Part shown: in pieces, positions 1-8,715 of the stretch | Layout of the letters: each line of letters starts with the position of its first letter | Position numbering within the stretch: the stretch's first letter is position 1 | NCBI RefSeq assembly: GCF_014897815.1 | Contig: NZ_JABUZG010000083.1 | Coordinates: 79,589-143,588, forward strand | Direction of reading: 5' to 3' | From: Psychrobacter sp. PG1 | GTDB taxonomy: Bacteria > Pseudomonadota > Gammaproteobacteria > Pseudomonadales > Moraxellaceae | Length of the DNA: 64,000 bases | The notes under the pieces: model-generated | Databases searched by the model: none | What the model saw: only the letters and a program-made list of their open reading frames with translations | Told to the model about the DNA's origin: nothing | Made by a program: the position numbers and the translations under genes

Positions 1-252
1 CCTTGTATTTTTTATATAGCCTTATTATTATCAACAAGATTTGGTTGTTTATTGTTTAGCAGTTCATGCTAAAACGGTTAAATTTATAGAGTTTTATAAG
101 TAGAAAGCAATAAGCGTATTGGACCGTCTATAAATTATCATAGCAAAATTGCCACGAAAAATGCTATCGTCATGTCCTGATAACGTTAACTCGCTACTTT
201 AAGTGGCAACATATATAGACTATCACCAGTATCGGAGTGTAATAAGCCACCC
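1..252. other. Spacer upstream of rpoN
   Basis: No coding sequence is supported here. The stretch is A+T-rich and must contain the rpoN leader and probably its promoter, unless rpoN is read through from a gene left of the window. A GGAG at 235-238 is the only ribosome-binding-like motif near the rpoN start and sits about 14 bases from it, which is far. Confidence 0.4.
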
Positions 253-1908
253 ATGAGTATGTCTTTCGGATTGGCGACCACGCTGAGCACCTCACAAAAA
301 CTGACCCCGCAAATGCAGCAAGCTATTAAATTGCTGCAACTCTCTAGTCTTGAGCTTGCGCAAGAAGTTCAGGCCAAGCTGGATAGTAATCCATTGCTTG
401 AACGTATTGAGGATGATGAAGATGAATACGATTATGGCAGCGGCGATAGAGTAGATGAGTCATTGACACTTGATAGCTGGAACCAGAGCGCTGATATTGA
501 CTCATTTAGTGCAACCTCTGAGAGTAATACCCACAACTCTGAACCAGATGAAGACTTTAGTGATAGCTTGGACAAATTACAGCAAACCAGTATCGATGAT
601 AGTGCCATAGACAATCATACGATGGATAGTGACGACTATAGTAGCTTTGAAAGTAGTGTTGATAGCAGTAATTATGCATCTACGCCGAGCAGTTCGGGGA
701 GCAAAAGTGACGAGGATTTTGATAGTTATCAAGGCGGCACTTCTGCCACCATACAAGACCACGTGCGTTGGCAGCTGAACTTTAAGCATCTCTCAGAAGC
801 GGACATGTTGATTGCAACCTATCTGATGGACTCTATGGATGACATGGGTTTTGTGCGGCTTGATATCGATGAGCTGTTGCAAAGCTTCGATACGATGGCA
901 AGTTTTTATCAATGGGATGAATCTGTTGAGCACGATGAAGTCATGGCTGTTTTACGTGTTATTCAGTCTTGCGATCCGCTGGGTGTTGGGGCGCGAAATC
1001 TCAGTGAGTGCCTAGCGATTCAGTTGTCCAAGCTCGATGCAAATACTGATCATCTAAAAGAAGCGCAAGCATTATTGTCAGCCAGTGAGCATTTGGTGAG
1101 CAATAACATCAAAGCATTGACTGAGCGGACTGGACTCGCGCCTGCACAGATTACCCCCGCGCTTAACTTACTGCGTACCTTGAATCCGTCACCTGGCTTG
1201 CTGTTTCAAAGCAGCCAACCAGACTATACTCAGTCGCCAGCTAGCTATGATATTCCTGATGTTTTAGTCACGCCTATACGTCACCATCATAGTCAGACGA
1301 GTTCAGGTACATCGACGCAAGAGGACGGCTGGTATGTGCGCCTCAATCCTGACACCATGCCAAAGCTAAGAGTCAATCAAGAATATGCCAATTTGGTGAA
1401 GCGCGGTGATGACAGCCCCGACAATCAATATCTGCGTGAAAACCTCACCGATGCCCGCTTGTTTATTCGTAGTATTGAAGAGCGTAATCAAAACCTATTA
1501 AAAGTGGCAACCAGTATCGTGCGTTATCAGCAAGAGTTCTTGCAGCATGGCGCGACTGCCATGCAACCGCTCATCCTAAAAGCCATTGCGGAAGAAGTGG
1601 ATTTGCACGAATCGACCGTTTCACGTCTAACCACCAGTAAAACAATTTTGACGCCGCAGGGATTGTTTTCACTCAAGCATTTCTTTTCATCTCATGTCAG
1701 CAGTACCGACGGCGATATTTCATCGACTGCCATTAGCGCCATGATTAAGCAATTGATAGCCGATGAAGATGCCAAAAAGCCATTATCTGACAGTCGCATA
1801 AAAGATTGTTTATTATCCGAAGGTATCGATATCGCCAGAAGAACCGTGGCCAAATATCGTGAAGCAATGAATATTGGCTCGTCTACTCAGCGTAAACAGA
1901 AATATTAA
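253..1908 (+). CDS. rpoN: RNA polymerase sigma-54 factor RpoN
   Basis: This is the alternative sigma factor that directs RNA polymerase to -24/-12 promoters and needs AAA+ enhancer-binding activators. The 551-residue protein begins with the Q/L-rich activator-interacting region I (residues about 1-55, with the motif TPQMQQAIKLLQLS). A long acidic, Ser/Asp-rich region II follows (about 56-170), then the core-binding and helix-turn-helix parts, and the RpoN box ARRTVAKYR near the C-terminus that reads the -24 element. It is longer than the usual roughly 480 residues, mainly because of region II. Two in-frame ATGs (253 and 259) are possible starts. hpf follows on the same strand, as in many gammaproteobacteria. 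Sigma-54 type elements precede pilus genes later in this window, which suggests local targets. Confidence 0.96.
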   Translation: MSMSFGLATTLSTSQKLTPQMQQAIKLLQLSSLELAQEVQAKLDSNPLLERIEDDEDEYDYGSGDRVDESLTLDSWNQSADIDSFSATSESNTHNSEPDEDFSDSLDKLQQTSIDDSAIDNHTMDSDDYSSFESSVDSSNYASTPSSSGSKSDEDFDSYQGGTSATIQDHVRWQLNFKHLSEADMLIATYLMDSMDDMGFVRLDIDELLQSFDTMASFYQWDESVEHDEVMAVLRVIQSCDPLGVGARNLSECLAIQLSKLDANTDHLKEAQALLSASEHLVSNNIKALTERTGLAPAQITPALNLLRTLNPSPGLLFQSSQPDYTQSPASYDIPDVLVTPIRHHHSQTSSGTSTQEDGWYVRLNPDTMPKLRVNQEYANLVKRGDDSPDNQYLRENLTDARLFIRSIEERNQNLLKVATSIVRYQQEFLQHGATAMQPLILKAIAEEVDLHESTVSRLTTSKTILTPQGLFSLKHFFSSHVSSTDGDISSTAISAMIKQLIADEDAKKPLSDSRIKDCLLSEGIDIARRTVAKYREAMNIGSSTQRKQKY

Positions 1909-2336
1909 ATGTCACAATTCAATGAGTTAAGAGAGAAATCGTGCTATCGCTAATATATTTCTTGATAAATATAAAAAATAAAATTTTCTGATTATATAGA
2001 AACATTTAGGAAACAACCGTTTTTATTACATTTAATTACACTTTACTGTCTTGCTACTATTCGATATTCATGACAAATTAGAGTCATACCAACAACGAAA
2101 TCTAAGTGTCGATTCAGCGTATTTACTTATCTCATTAATCAAAATGACAACGAAAGGATACGTTCGATTTTTGCTAAAAGTATCGATTACTAAAGGCGCT
2201 GATAAATAAAGACACCCCATTCATTGTTGGTAAGGCAGGGTGAAAAAGCAGGAATGCTGGCTCATCTGTTGATTGTAAGTAACAACGCAAGCAACAACGT
2301 AGGCAACAATGTAAGTCATAATAAAAGGACAATAAT
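1909..2336. other. rpoN-hpf spacer
   Basis: A 428-base spacer without a supported gene. It is A+T-rich, has no clear terminator behind rpoN, and carries a short degenerate tandem array at 2275-2322 just before the hpf ribosome-binding site. Its length suggests hpf has its own promoter rather than depending only on rpoN read-through. Confidence 0.5.
2275..2322 (+). repeat. Four degenerate 12-bp tandem units
   Basis: Units at 2275-2286, 2287-2298, 2299-2310 and 2311-2322 follow the pattern G(T/C)AAGYAACAAY: gtaagtaacaac, gcaagcaacaac, gtaggcaacaat, gtaagtcataat. The array ends 14 bases before the hpf start codon, so it lies in the hpf mRNA leader and ends immediately ahead of its Shine-Dalgarno sequence. 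Confidence 0.75.
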
Positions 2337-2705
2337 ATGAATGTTTCTATCAGTGGTCACCATATCAGTGTTACCGACGCTATGAACGCAGCTGTTCAAG
2401 AAAAACTTGATAAAATTGGTCGTCATTTTGATCAAATTCAAAGTATTCAAGTCATTTTATCATTAGATAACAGCGGTGCTATAAAGAGCCATAAGGCTGA
2501 AGCGATTATGCGAGTCTCGGGTAAAGAGATGTTTGTCCAAGCGCTTGACGATGATATGTATAAAGCCATTAACGAGATGGCAGACAAACTTGATAGACAA
2601 GTACGCAAGTATAAAACCAAGTTGGAGAGCAAAAAGACTCAGGGTGCTGGGCGTGATGGACGCTATGAAGAGCTGATGACAGACGATGCTGCTCCAGCAG
2701 TTTAA
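2337..2705 (+). CDS. hpf: Ribosome hibernation promoting factor HPF
   Basis: This is a sigma-54 modulation/S30EA family protein that binds the decoding centre of 30S subunits and helps form inactive 100S ribosomes in stationary phase or stress. At 122 residues it is the short form: one S30EA domain (beta-alpha-beta-beta-beta-alpha) with a short acidic tail and no long-HPF dimerisation domain. The family start NVSISGHHISVTDAM is clear. AAGGA lies 7 bases before the ATG. Position directly downstream of rpoN is the classical arrangement for this gene. A strong terminator follows at 2816-2852. Confidence 0.95.
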   Translation: MNVSISGHHISVTDAMNAAVQEKLDKIGRHFDQIQSIQVILSLDNSGAIKSHKAEAIMRVSGKEMFVQALDDDMYKAINEMADKLDRQVRKYKTKLESKKTQGAGRDGRYEELMTDDAAPAV

Positions 2706-2815
2706 TGTTATAGAGTTTAGGATATTTAAAGGTTAATGATTACTGGCTGATGAAATAATAAATAGTATAAATAGCCGCATTTTTAGATATCTCTAAATGA
2801 CATTGCCTAAAACGG

Positions 2816-2852
2816 AAAAAGACCTCGAACGTTTGCTACGTTGAGGTCTTTT
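2816..2852 (+). terminator. Rho-independent terminator after hpf
   Basis: A hairpin with arms GACCTCgAACG and CGTTgGAGGTC-like complement (2821-2831 with 2839-2849) is flanked by A5 on the left and T6 on the right. It can serve hpf on the plus strand and, given the A/T flanks, also thiS arriving from the minus strand. Confidence 0.8.
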
Positions 2853-2942
2853 TTATGAGCAGTTATTTTTTAAAAACCCACCTTTAAATACATTTCTTTA
2901 AGCACATTCATTGTCAAATCAACAGATCATCATTTTAGCTAA

Positions 2943-3143
2943 TTAGCCACCACCGACTGCTTGTACCACTTCAATATTCATACCTTCAGCGATACTTAAT
3001 TGGGCAAGCTCACTCTTTGGAATCAGTTCACCATCGACTTCTACTGCATAACGACCTTGGCTAAGACCAAGCTCATTGATGACCAATTGCACGGTCTGAT
3101 GGGTAGTCTGTAGTTTCTTACCATTAACGATAATGGTACTCAT
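2943..3143 (-). CDS. thiS: Sulfur carrier protein ThiS
   Basis: This 66-residue ubiquitin-like protein is adenylated and thiocarboxylated at its C-terminal Gly-Gly and donates sulfur for the thiazole moiety of thiamine, with ThiG. The protein ends VVQAVGGG, giving the required terminal GG. The N-terminus MSTIIVNGKKL matches the ThiS beta-strand. AAGGAG lies about 9 bases before the ATG. ThiG is encoded separately about 25 kb away at 28083-28907, so the pair is not an operon here. Confidence 0.92.
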   Translation of the reverse strand: MSTIIVNGKKLQTTHQTVQLVINELGLSQGRYAVEVDGELIPKSELAQLSIAEGMNIEVVQAVGGG

Positions 3144-3183
3144 AAAGTATACTCCTTAATGATTTTTTATCCTTTTGTGCGTA

Positions 3184-3235
3184 CTAAGGCGTGTTCTCAT
3201 TTTTATCTCTATTTTCAAAATGAAGACATGCTCTA
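3184..3235. repeat. Internally deleted MITE copy (about 50 bp)
   Basis: The left end taaggcgtgttctca matches the terminal repeat tagggcgtgtcctca of the larger element. The right end, read in reverse, is tagagcatgtcttca. The interior ttttatctctattttcaa resembles the right-hand interior of the full copies, tttatcaccatttttaa. It therefore looks like the two ends of the element with most of the interior lost and the sequence diverged. Confidence 0.6.
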
Positions 3236-3267
3236 AAATGCAATTTAATTATTGCTTATTCAACTGG

Positions 3268-3645
3268 CTATTTTGCGACCAATTTGTTCATTTTAAATGA
3301 TGACACTGCTAACCATAGCCAACCTGCAATCATTAGTACACCACCGATAGGCGTGATCGCGCCAAACCAAAGTGGTGCGCCAAGTGTCATTGCATATAAG
3401 CTACCAGCAAATATTATTACGCCAATTTGTAATAGCCATGCGGTGGTTTGCGTGGCATATCTTAGGCGAATTAACAGACCAACCAGTAATAAACCCAGCG
3501 CATGTATAAACAAATACAGTGTTGCAGTATGCCACCATTCGAGTTGTTGAGCACTGGCGATGTTTTTTAGGCCATGCGCCCCAAACGCCCCTAAAGCGAC
3601 GGCGATGGCCATATTGATCGCCGCAATGCCTATCCAATTTAACAT
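3268..3645 (-). CDS. DUF423 family inner membrane protein
   Basis: A 125-residue protein with four predicted hydrophobic helices, typical in length and pattern for the DUF423 (YgdD-like) family. The family features ALGAFGAHGL near the N-terminus and a PIGG motif before the last helix are present. The biochemical role of the family is unknown. The gene lies between thiS and rpoH on the same strand, but spacing does not force an operon. The ATG has only a weak GAG upstream. Confidence 0.85.
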   Translation of the reverse strand: MLNWIGIAAINMAIAVALGAFGAHGLKNIASAQQLEWWHTATLYLFIHALGLLLVGLLIRLRYATQTTAWLLQIGVIIFAGSLYAMTLGAPLWFGAITPIGGVLMIAGWLWLAVSSFKMNKLVAK

Positions 3646-3708
3646 GACAAACTCGTATTATCTAAAAACTACCGCTGGTGAAAGACAGGCACTACTGATA
3701 GGTAATTG

Positions 3709-4734
3709 CTACTGAATATCGTCTGGCAAAATAACGCTATCAATGGTCATTGCCTCGCGGATTTTGTCCATGGCATTTTTTTCGATTTGGCGTACGCGTT
3801 CTGCTGAGATAGAGTAGACGGCTGCCAATTCGTGTAAGGTTGATTTTTGCTCAGAGAGCCAGCGCTGCTCGACGATATCGCGTGAGCGCTCATCAAGGGT
3901 ATCCATTGCCGCGATCAATGCAGATGAGTTGCTTTCTTCCCAATCTGCTTCTTCTAACTGCTCGGCAGGATCGATACCATCTTCTAAAAATAGCTGCGGT
4001 GCATAACGTCCATCGTCGTCATCGCTAGATTGCGCTTCAAACGAGGCGTCATAAGAGGTAAGCCGAGACTCCATTTCTAACACTTGCTTGCGTGTGACAT
4101 TCAAGTCTTTGGCAATGGCATCCGCCTCCTCTAGCGTTAGCTGGTTGTTGGTTTTTTTGAGACTACGTAAGTTAAAGAATAGTTTACGATGCGCTTTGGT
4201 GGTCGCGACTTTGACAATGCGCCAGTTACGAATCACAAATTCATGGATTTCTGCTTTAATCCAATGCACAGCAAATGACACCAAACGCACACCTTTATTA
4301 GGGTCAAAGCGTTTTACAGCTTTCATTAGTCCCAGATTGCCCTCTTGGATTAAGTCTGCTTGCGGCAAACCATAACCCGAGTAGCTGCGGGCAATATGAA
4401 TCACAAAACGCAGGTGCGACATCACGAGCAGACGCGCCGCTTCTACATCGCCTTCATCATAATAACGATGCGCCAGCTCTTGCTCTTGGATTGGTGTCAA
4501 AATTGGGATTTGGTGCACCGTGTTGATATAAGCGCCCAAATTGACCCCAGGCGCTGACAAATGAGTCGGCATCGCTGGCACTAAGTCACGGGTGCTAGTA
4601 TCGCCTAAGGCGCTAGCATCATAAGGTGGACGTTGGGCGGCAGCTTTTAATGCGGCATCACGTGCTTCGTTTTTTATAGGAGCTGCCTCATCTTTTTTAT
4701 TCGTTTTTGCCGTATCAATAGAATTATTAGCCAT
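3709..4734 (-). CDS. rpoH: RNA polymerase sigma-32 factor RpoH
   Basis: This is the heat-shock sigma factor. The 341-residue protein shows sigma-70 region 2 (the core-binding and -10 recognition block containing DLIQEGNLGLMKAV and VSFAVHWIKAEI), the RpoH box around HRKLFFNLR that distinguishes sigma-32 from other sigmas, and a region 4 helix-turn-helix ending EKNAMDKIREAM. I chose ATG 4734 (MANNSID) because AAGGT lies 9 bases upstream; the longer reading frame begins at a TTG without such a site. A roughly 60-residue N-terminal extension before region 1.2 is longer than in E. coli RpoH. A TusA-like gene lies upstream on the same strand. Confidence 0.95.
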   Translation of the reverse strand: MANNSIDTAKTNKKDEAAPIKNEARDAALKAAAQRPPYDASALGDTSTRDLVPAMPTHLSAPGVNLGAYINTVHQIPILTPIQEQELAHRYYDEGDVEAARLLVMSHLRFVIHIARSYSGYGLPQADLIQEGNLGLMKAVKRFDPNKGVRLVSFAVHWIKAEIHEFVIRNWRIVKVATTKAHRKLFFNLRSLKKTNNQLTLEEADAIAKDLNVTRKQVLEMESRLTSYDASFEAQSSDDDDGRYAPQLFLEDGIDPAEQLEEADWEESNSSALIAAMDTLDERSRDIVEQRWLSEQKSTLHELAAVYSISAERVRQIEKNAMDKIREAMTIDSVILPDDIQ

Positions 4735-4813
4735 ATTCTTGACCTTGATTAAATAGTGACGCAAATAGTCAGATAAAAATCTTTATAGTTGTAATTGTAA
4801 AGGATAGCGACAC

Positions 4814-5269
4814 TTAGTTGCTATCAGTTTTAGTAATGATGAAGTGATATATTGTATCGAAACGCTGTGCTGATAAGCTATCCGCTGATGGCTGATCCGT
4901 CATGCTACTAACGATTAATCGCAGTTGACTTGCGGCATTTGTTTGCTGGCTTTGTTGACAAAAAGCGGTGATATCAGCCTGTGAGTTGGCATCAGTTGCG
5001 ACCACATATAATGAACCGCCAGCCGTGACGTCACGTAATGCCACTTTGGTTTTTAACAGCGGCATTGGACAAGCAAGTCCGCGACCATCGACGAAACGTT
5101 GGACATGAATGGGCTGCGTTTCATTCGCCTCATGATCTGTAGTGACAGTATGTGCTGGTAACAAGTCTAACAGGTTGTTGATGTCTTGCTGCTCAGTATC
5201 AGACAAATCTGCTGATAAGTTTATAGAATAAGGCGAATATACGGTGGTTGACTGACGATCAGCAGACAT
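4814..5269 (-). CDS. TusA/SirA-like sulfurtransferase domain protein
   Basis: The C-terminal part contains a TusA fold with the signature GLACPMPLLKTK, whose Cys is the persulfide-carrying residue in TusA family proteins. An N-terminal extension of about 60 residues precedes it, making the protein 151 residues rather than the usual 75-80. ATG 5269 is chosen because AAGG lies about 8 bases upstream; the longer frame to 5398 has no support. It is divergent from an M48 protease gene, an arrangement I recall for a TusA-like gene next to a BepA-like protease in pseudomonads. The role (tRNA thiolation, molybdenum cofactor or general sulfur transfer) cannot be decided from sequence. Confidence 0.85.
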   Translation of the reverse strand: MSADRQSTTVYSPYSINLSADLSDTEQQDINNLLDLLPAHTVTTDHEANETQPIHVQRFVDGRGLACPMPLLKTKVALRDVTAGGSLYVVATDANSQADITAFCQQSQQTNAASQLRLIVSSMTDQPSADSLSAQRFDTIYHFIITKTDSN

Positions 5270-5820
5270 AAAATAAACCTTATAAATATTTTGATTTGTA
5301 CTAGATTGTATTGAACATTCGCAAACACGCAATGACAGTGCCTGTAATTCATAAATGACACTCGGCAGCGACCAGACCCTATAGTCATGAAATGTCATTA
5401 TACCAAATAGCCGATATGTAGTTGAAGTTGAATATAATCAACGTCACATTCAGTTCATTAGAATCACATATAGTCTGTTCAAGATAATTTAGATACAAGG
5501 AAGGCTAGCAAAAGTACTAAAAATAGTAGACTGAGCGCGCCTGACGCCATATTCATTTTATAGGGGATTGACTAAAGCCATGTTGCGCAATAGTGACGGG
5601 CAGCTGAGTTATTGGTAGTCGAATGCAGACTAGAATTGACCTTATATCAGCAAGCTCGTATAGTCGAAAAACGTTTAGTTAAAAAATCAGTCGAAAAAAC
5701 CTTACTTCAAAAATATCTTATTTCAAAAACACCTTACTTCAAAAACAGTATCATTACTCACTTGCATAGGATACGCACTTGAACCATTTTAATAGACAAT
5801 CGATACTTGGTAATGCGCCC
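5270..5820. other. Divergent spacer between TusA-like and M48 protease genes
   Basis: About 550 bases with no supported gene. It should hold promoters for both flanking genes. Three 16-bp tandem units lie at 5701-5748, close to the protease start. The left 130 bases are an unsupported upstream extension of the TusA-like reading frame. Confidence 0.5.
5701..5748 (+). repeat. Three degenerate 16-bp tandem units
   Basis: Units at 5701-5716, 5717-5732 and 5733-5748 read cttacttcaaaaatat, cttatttcaaaaacac, cttacttcaaaaacag. The array lies 73 bases before the ATG chosen for the M48 protease, in its upstream region. Confidence 0.75.
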
Positions 5821-7449
5821 ATGACCCAGGAAAAAAAATGTAAAAGTGCCGAGCGTTCGATGGCATTATCGAGCGCTATTAAATTGGCATTGTCGGCGGT
5901 ACTAATGACGATGACCACTGCTGCCATGAGTGAGGATAGTTTTAATAATGCTAATACGAGCAGCAAAGCGATGGCATCCAATTATAATTCATGGAAAACC
6001 AGCGGCTCAGAAGAACTAAATCTGCCCAATTTGCGCGGACAAGGCTTGAGCTTCGCTGAGCAATATCAAAATAAATTGCTCGGCGAATGGTCGTTACGGA
6101 ACGTCAATGGTCGTATCAAAATGGAGCATGATCCTTGGATTCAAGAAACGGTCAAAGACATGACTTGGCGTCTCAATGCGCAAGCAAGGCAGCAAGCGCC
6201 GATGGGTTTGGTTATCATTGATAACCCAAGTATCAATGCCTTTGCAGCACCAGGCGGTGTCATTGGACTCAATACAGGGACGATTCTGGCCGCTAGCAGT
6301 ATGGATGAGCTTGCCAGTGTGGTGGCGCATGAAGTTGCTCACATCAGTCAGCGCCATTACGAAAGTGGTGCTGATGAGCGCAAAAAGGCCTTGCTGATGC
6401 AGATAGGCGGTATGCTGGCAGCGATTGCAGCATCGGCGGTCGATGGTGATGCAGCGGTAGCAGTGATGATGGGCAGCCAAACGGCAACGATGAACAGCAC
6501 GATGGCATTTAGTCGAAATAATGAGCGCGAGGCCGATCGGGTGGGCATGCAAATCATGACCCAAGCAGGCTACGACCCAAGGGCGATGCCGCGATTCTTT
6601 GCCACGATGAATCAACGCAGCCAGCTCAACCAAATTGAAAATCGATTTTTACCAAGCTTCGTACGCTCGCATCCACTCAGTAATGAGCGCTTAAGTGAAG
6701 CGCAAAGTCGTGCCCAGCATTATCCTTCACTGTCACTAAATCAGCAGCAGCGCCATCAGGCTTTATTTGATCTGCTCTACTGGCGTGTCCAAAGTACGGG
6801 TAAACATGCCTCAGAGACAGTGCTAATGACGGCTGCTAAAAATAGCGTAGGTGCCAAATTGGCTTTGATGAACTGGTATGGTGAACAGCAACGCTTTACA
6901 GAGGCAAGCGATTTACTGGCTGAAATCAATCGACTGCCGCCTACGCAGCGCCAAAATTTAGAGCCTTTACTATCAATTACTCATAGCCAAATTCTAACGG
7001 AGCAGAATAAATGGTCACAAGCGGCGGACGTATTAGCCAGCCAGCAGCGTGTTTATCCTGAGCGTCGTGATCTGCGTCTTTATTTGGCAGAAGCGCTCAC
7101 CAATAGCAATCAGCCAATCAAAGCCCAAGCACTACTCAAGCCACTGACCGAGCAGCAGCCAAGCGACCGTTATGCTTGGCAAAGTCTGCAACTGGCCAAT
7201 GAAAAACTGGCAAAAACGACCGACTCTGCGTCCCTGAAAAATATTGCCACCATTAACGCGCTACGCTATCGCAGTCATGACCAACTATGGAGTAGTCGTT
7301 ACGAGAGTGCGTTGACGTCACTCACCCAAGCCAAACAACTGGCGGAAAAACTACAAACCACGGCTCAAGCCAGTAGCGCCCGTCCATTGCTTGCTAATAT
7401 TAATGCAGAAATCAAAGCAGTAAAAACCGCCAAAGACTTTGAGCCTTAG
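5821..7449 (+). CDS. Periplasmic M48 family metalloprotease with TPR region (BepA-like)
   Basis: A predicted exported zinc metalloprotease with a C-terminal tetratricopeptide region, the architecture of BepA (YfgC), which does quality control of outer-membrane proteins and LptD assembly. A signal-peptide-like segment (ALSSAIKLALSAVLMTMTTA) ends near AAMS. The zinc motif HEVAH is at about residues 170-174 and the third-ligand helix EREADRVGMQ follows. Alpha-helical TPR-like repeats fill residues about 320-540. ATG 5821 is used; an upstream TTG at 5779 has AGGA 7 bases before it and is a real alternative (556 residues). The divergent TusA-like neighbour supports orthology. The exact substrate is inferred. 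Confidence 0.88.
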   Translation: MTQEKKCKSAERSMALSSAIKLALSAVLMTMTTAAMSEDSFNNANTSSKAMASNYNSWKTSGSEELNLPNLRGQGLSFAEQYQNKLLGEWSLRNVNGRIKMEHDPWIQETVKDMTWRLNAQARQQAPMGLVIIDNPSINAFAAPGGVIGLNTGTILAASSMDELASVVAHEVAHISQRHYESGADERKKALLMQIGGMLAAIAASAVDGDAAVAVMMGSQTATMNSTMAFSRNNEREADRVGMQIMTQAGYDPRAMPRFFATMNQRSQLNQIENRFLPSFVRSHPLSNERLSEAQSRAQHYPSLSLNQQQRHQALFDLLYWRVQSTGKHASETVLMTAAKNSVGAKLALMNWYGEQQRFTEASDLLAEINRLPPTQRQNLEPLLSITHSQILTEQNKWSQAADVLASQQRVYPERRDLRLYLAEALTNSNQPIKAQALLKPLTEQQPSDRYAWQSLQLANEKLAKTTDSASLKNIATINALRYRSHDQLWSSRYESALTSLTQAKQLAEKLQTTAQASSARPLLANINAEIKAVKTAKDFEP

Positions 7450-7462
7450 GCGGTTATTTTTA
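7423..7462 (+). terminator. Terminator overlapping the end of the M48 gene
   Basis: Arms ACCGCCAAAG and CTTAGGCGGT form a hairpin whose right arm includes the stop codon of the protease gene. It is followed by a short T-rich run (ttattttta). Confidence 0.65.
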
Positions 7463-7496
7463 CGATGTCGTCATTAGCTTTTGATGACACTAATTA

Positions 7497-7946
7497 CTAG
7501 CCTTGCAGCGCATCTTTCACCAGCTTAGAGATGAGCGCAGGGTCTGCGCGTCCTGCGGTTTTGTTCTTTAATACACCCATCACACTGCCCATGTCACGCA
7601 TAGAGGTTGCGCCTTGTGCAGCGATTTCCGCATTGACCAAAGCCGCAAGTTCAGCATCATCCATTTGTTTTGGCATAAACTCATTGATGATATCAATCTC
7701 AAACTGCTCTTTGGTTGCCAAATCATCACGGTTGTTTTCGGTAAAAATAGTCAATGACTCATGGCGTTGTTTTAGCTGCTTTTGCAGTATATCTAAGACT
7801 TGCGCATCATCAAGCTCTATTTGACGGTCAATCTCAATTTGCTTGATAACCGCTTGCACGTTACGTAGTACTTTGACACGCTCAAGCTCACGCGCTTTCA
7901 TAGATACTTTGACATTGTCTGATAAAGTCTGTTTAAGTTGGCTCAT
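7497..7946 (-). CDS. yqeY: GatB/YqeY domain protein
   Basis: A 149-residue YqeY family protein, related to the tail domain of the GatB subunit of tRNA-dependent amidotransferase. The free-standing family is widespread but poorly characterised. The sequence contains the conserved pieces RNVQAVIKQIEID and FMPKQMDDAELA and the C-terminal GSVMGVLKNKTAGRADP. AAGGA lies about 9 bases before ATG. It follows rpsU on the same strand, a conserved neighbourhood (rpsU-yqeY-dnaG-rpoD) in many proteobacteria; a terminator-like hairpin separates the two genes. Confidence 0.93.
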   Translation of the reverse strand: MSQLKQTLSDNVKVSMKARELERVKVLRNVQAVIKQIEIDRQIELDDAQVLDILQKQLKQRHESLTIFTENNRDDLATKEQFEIDIINEFMPKQMDDAELAALVNAEIAAQGATSMRDMGSVMGVLKNKTAGRADPALISKLVKDALQG

Positions 7947-8015
7947 TGTTATTATCCTTATTTATTAAGAGGTATTTATTCAAATTTTTAAGCAATAATA
8001 ATAAAAATTGTAGCA

Positions 8016-8054
8016 TAAAAAACGCCACTGATATCAATGGATAACAGTGGCGTT
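8016..8054 (-). terminator. Terminator between rpsU and yqeY
   Basis: On the minus strand, arms AACGCCACTG and CAGTGGCGTT (8045-8054 and 8021-8030) enclose a 14-base loop and are followed by a T6 run. It would limit read-through from the highly expressed rpsU into yqeY. Confidence 0.8.
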
Positions 8055-8090
8055 AATGTAGCACTTGTACTTAATTAATCGAATTATCGA

Positions 8091-8306
8091 TTAGTACATA
8101 CGAGTGGTACGAATAGTTTCGCGTTGTAATTTTTTCTTATAACGCTTTACGGCAGCAGCTTTTTTACGCTTACGTACTTGTGTTGGTTTTTCATAAAACT
8201 CACGCTTACGTACGTCTGATAATACGCCAGCTTTTTCGCAAGCACGCTTGAAACGACGGATAGCGATGTCAACTGGTTCGTTTTCTTTAACCTTAACTGC
8301 AGGCAT
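8091..8306 (-). CDS. rpsU: 30S ribosomal protein S21
   Basis: A 71-residue basic protein matching bS21 over its whole length: [20 protein letters not shown] at the start, the [19 protein letters not shown] core, and a lysine-rich tail. bS21 binds the 30S platform near the 3' end of 16S rRNA and helps initiation. In E. coli rpsU is divergent from tsaD; here the same two genes are still near one another in divergent orientation, but two lipoprotein genes have come to lie between them. Confidence 0.97.
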
Positions 8307-8715
8307 GAAGACTCCTCGATTAGGATGAGATATAAGGGCATTAGTTTGGCTGTGTATTAGTATTTAGCCGTAATATCTCAAGATTACAGGCATCAGCTCA
8401 AACTAGGATAATCTTGCGCATGAGCACAAGGGCAAGCATTTTAATAAAAAATGTCAGTTAAGTCAATGATTTTAGCACATTAATCCATATTTATCATTAA
8501 GTTGCAAGGTGCAATGCGCAGAGACAATTCTAAAAGTAGTTAGAACGCAGGTTTTTGCTCCAGCTTTAATGAAACTATAAATGCAAAGTATAAAATTACT
8601 ATGAATAAAAAACCCTACTGTCTATAACGATTTGGTTGGAGTTTATGCTATGATAATTTGCATATAATAGTCAGCATATTAACCATTTTATGTGTATTTT
8701 ATTGAGGATGTTGGA
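8307..8715. other. Divergent spacer rpsU / lipoprotein gene
   Basis: About 410 bases without a supported gene. The region is A+T-rich and must carry the rpsU promoter on the minus strand and that of the lipoprotein gene on the plus strand. No repeat or structured element was recognised. Confidence 0.4.

Noticed and set aside
6094..6633. 179-codon minus-strand frame within the M48 protease gene
   Set aside because: It is fully antisense to a clear coding sequence with catalytic motifs and is rich in His, Arg and Cys, as expected for a shadow frame.
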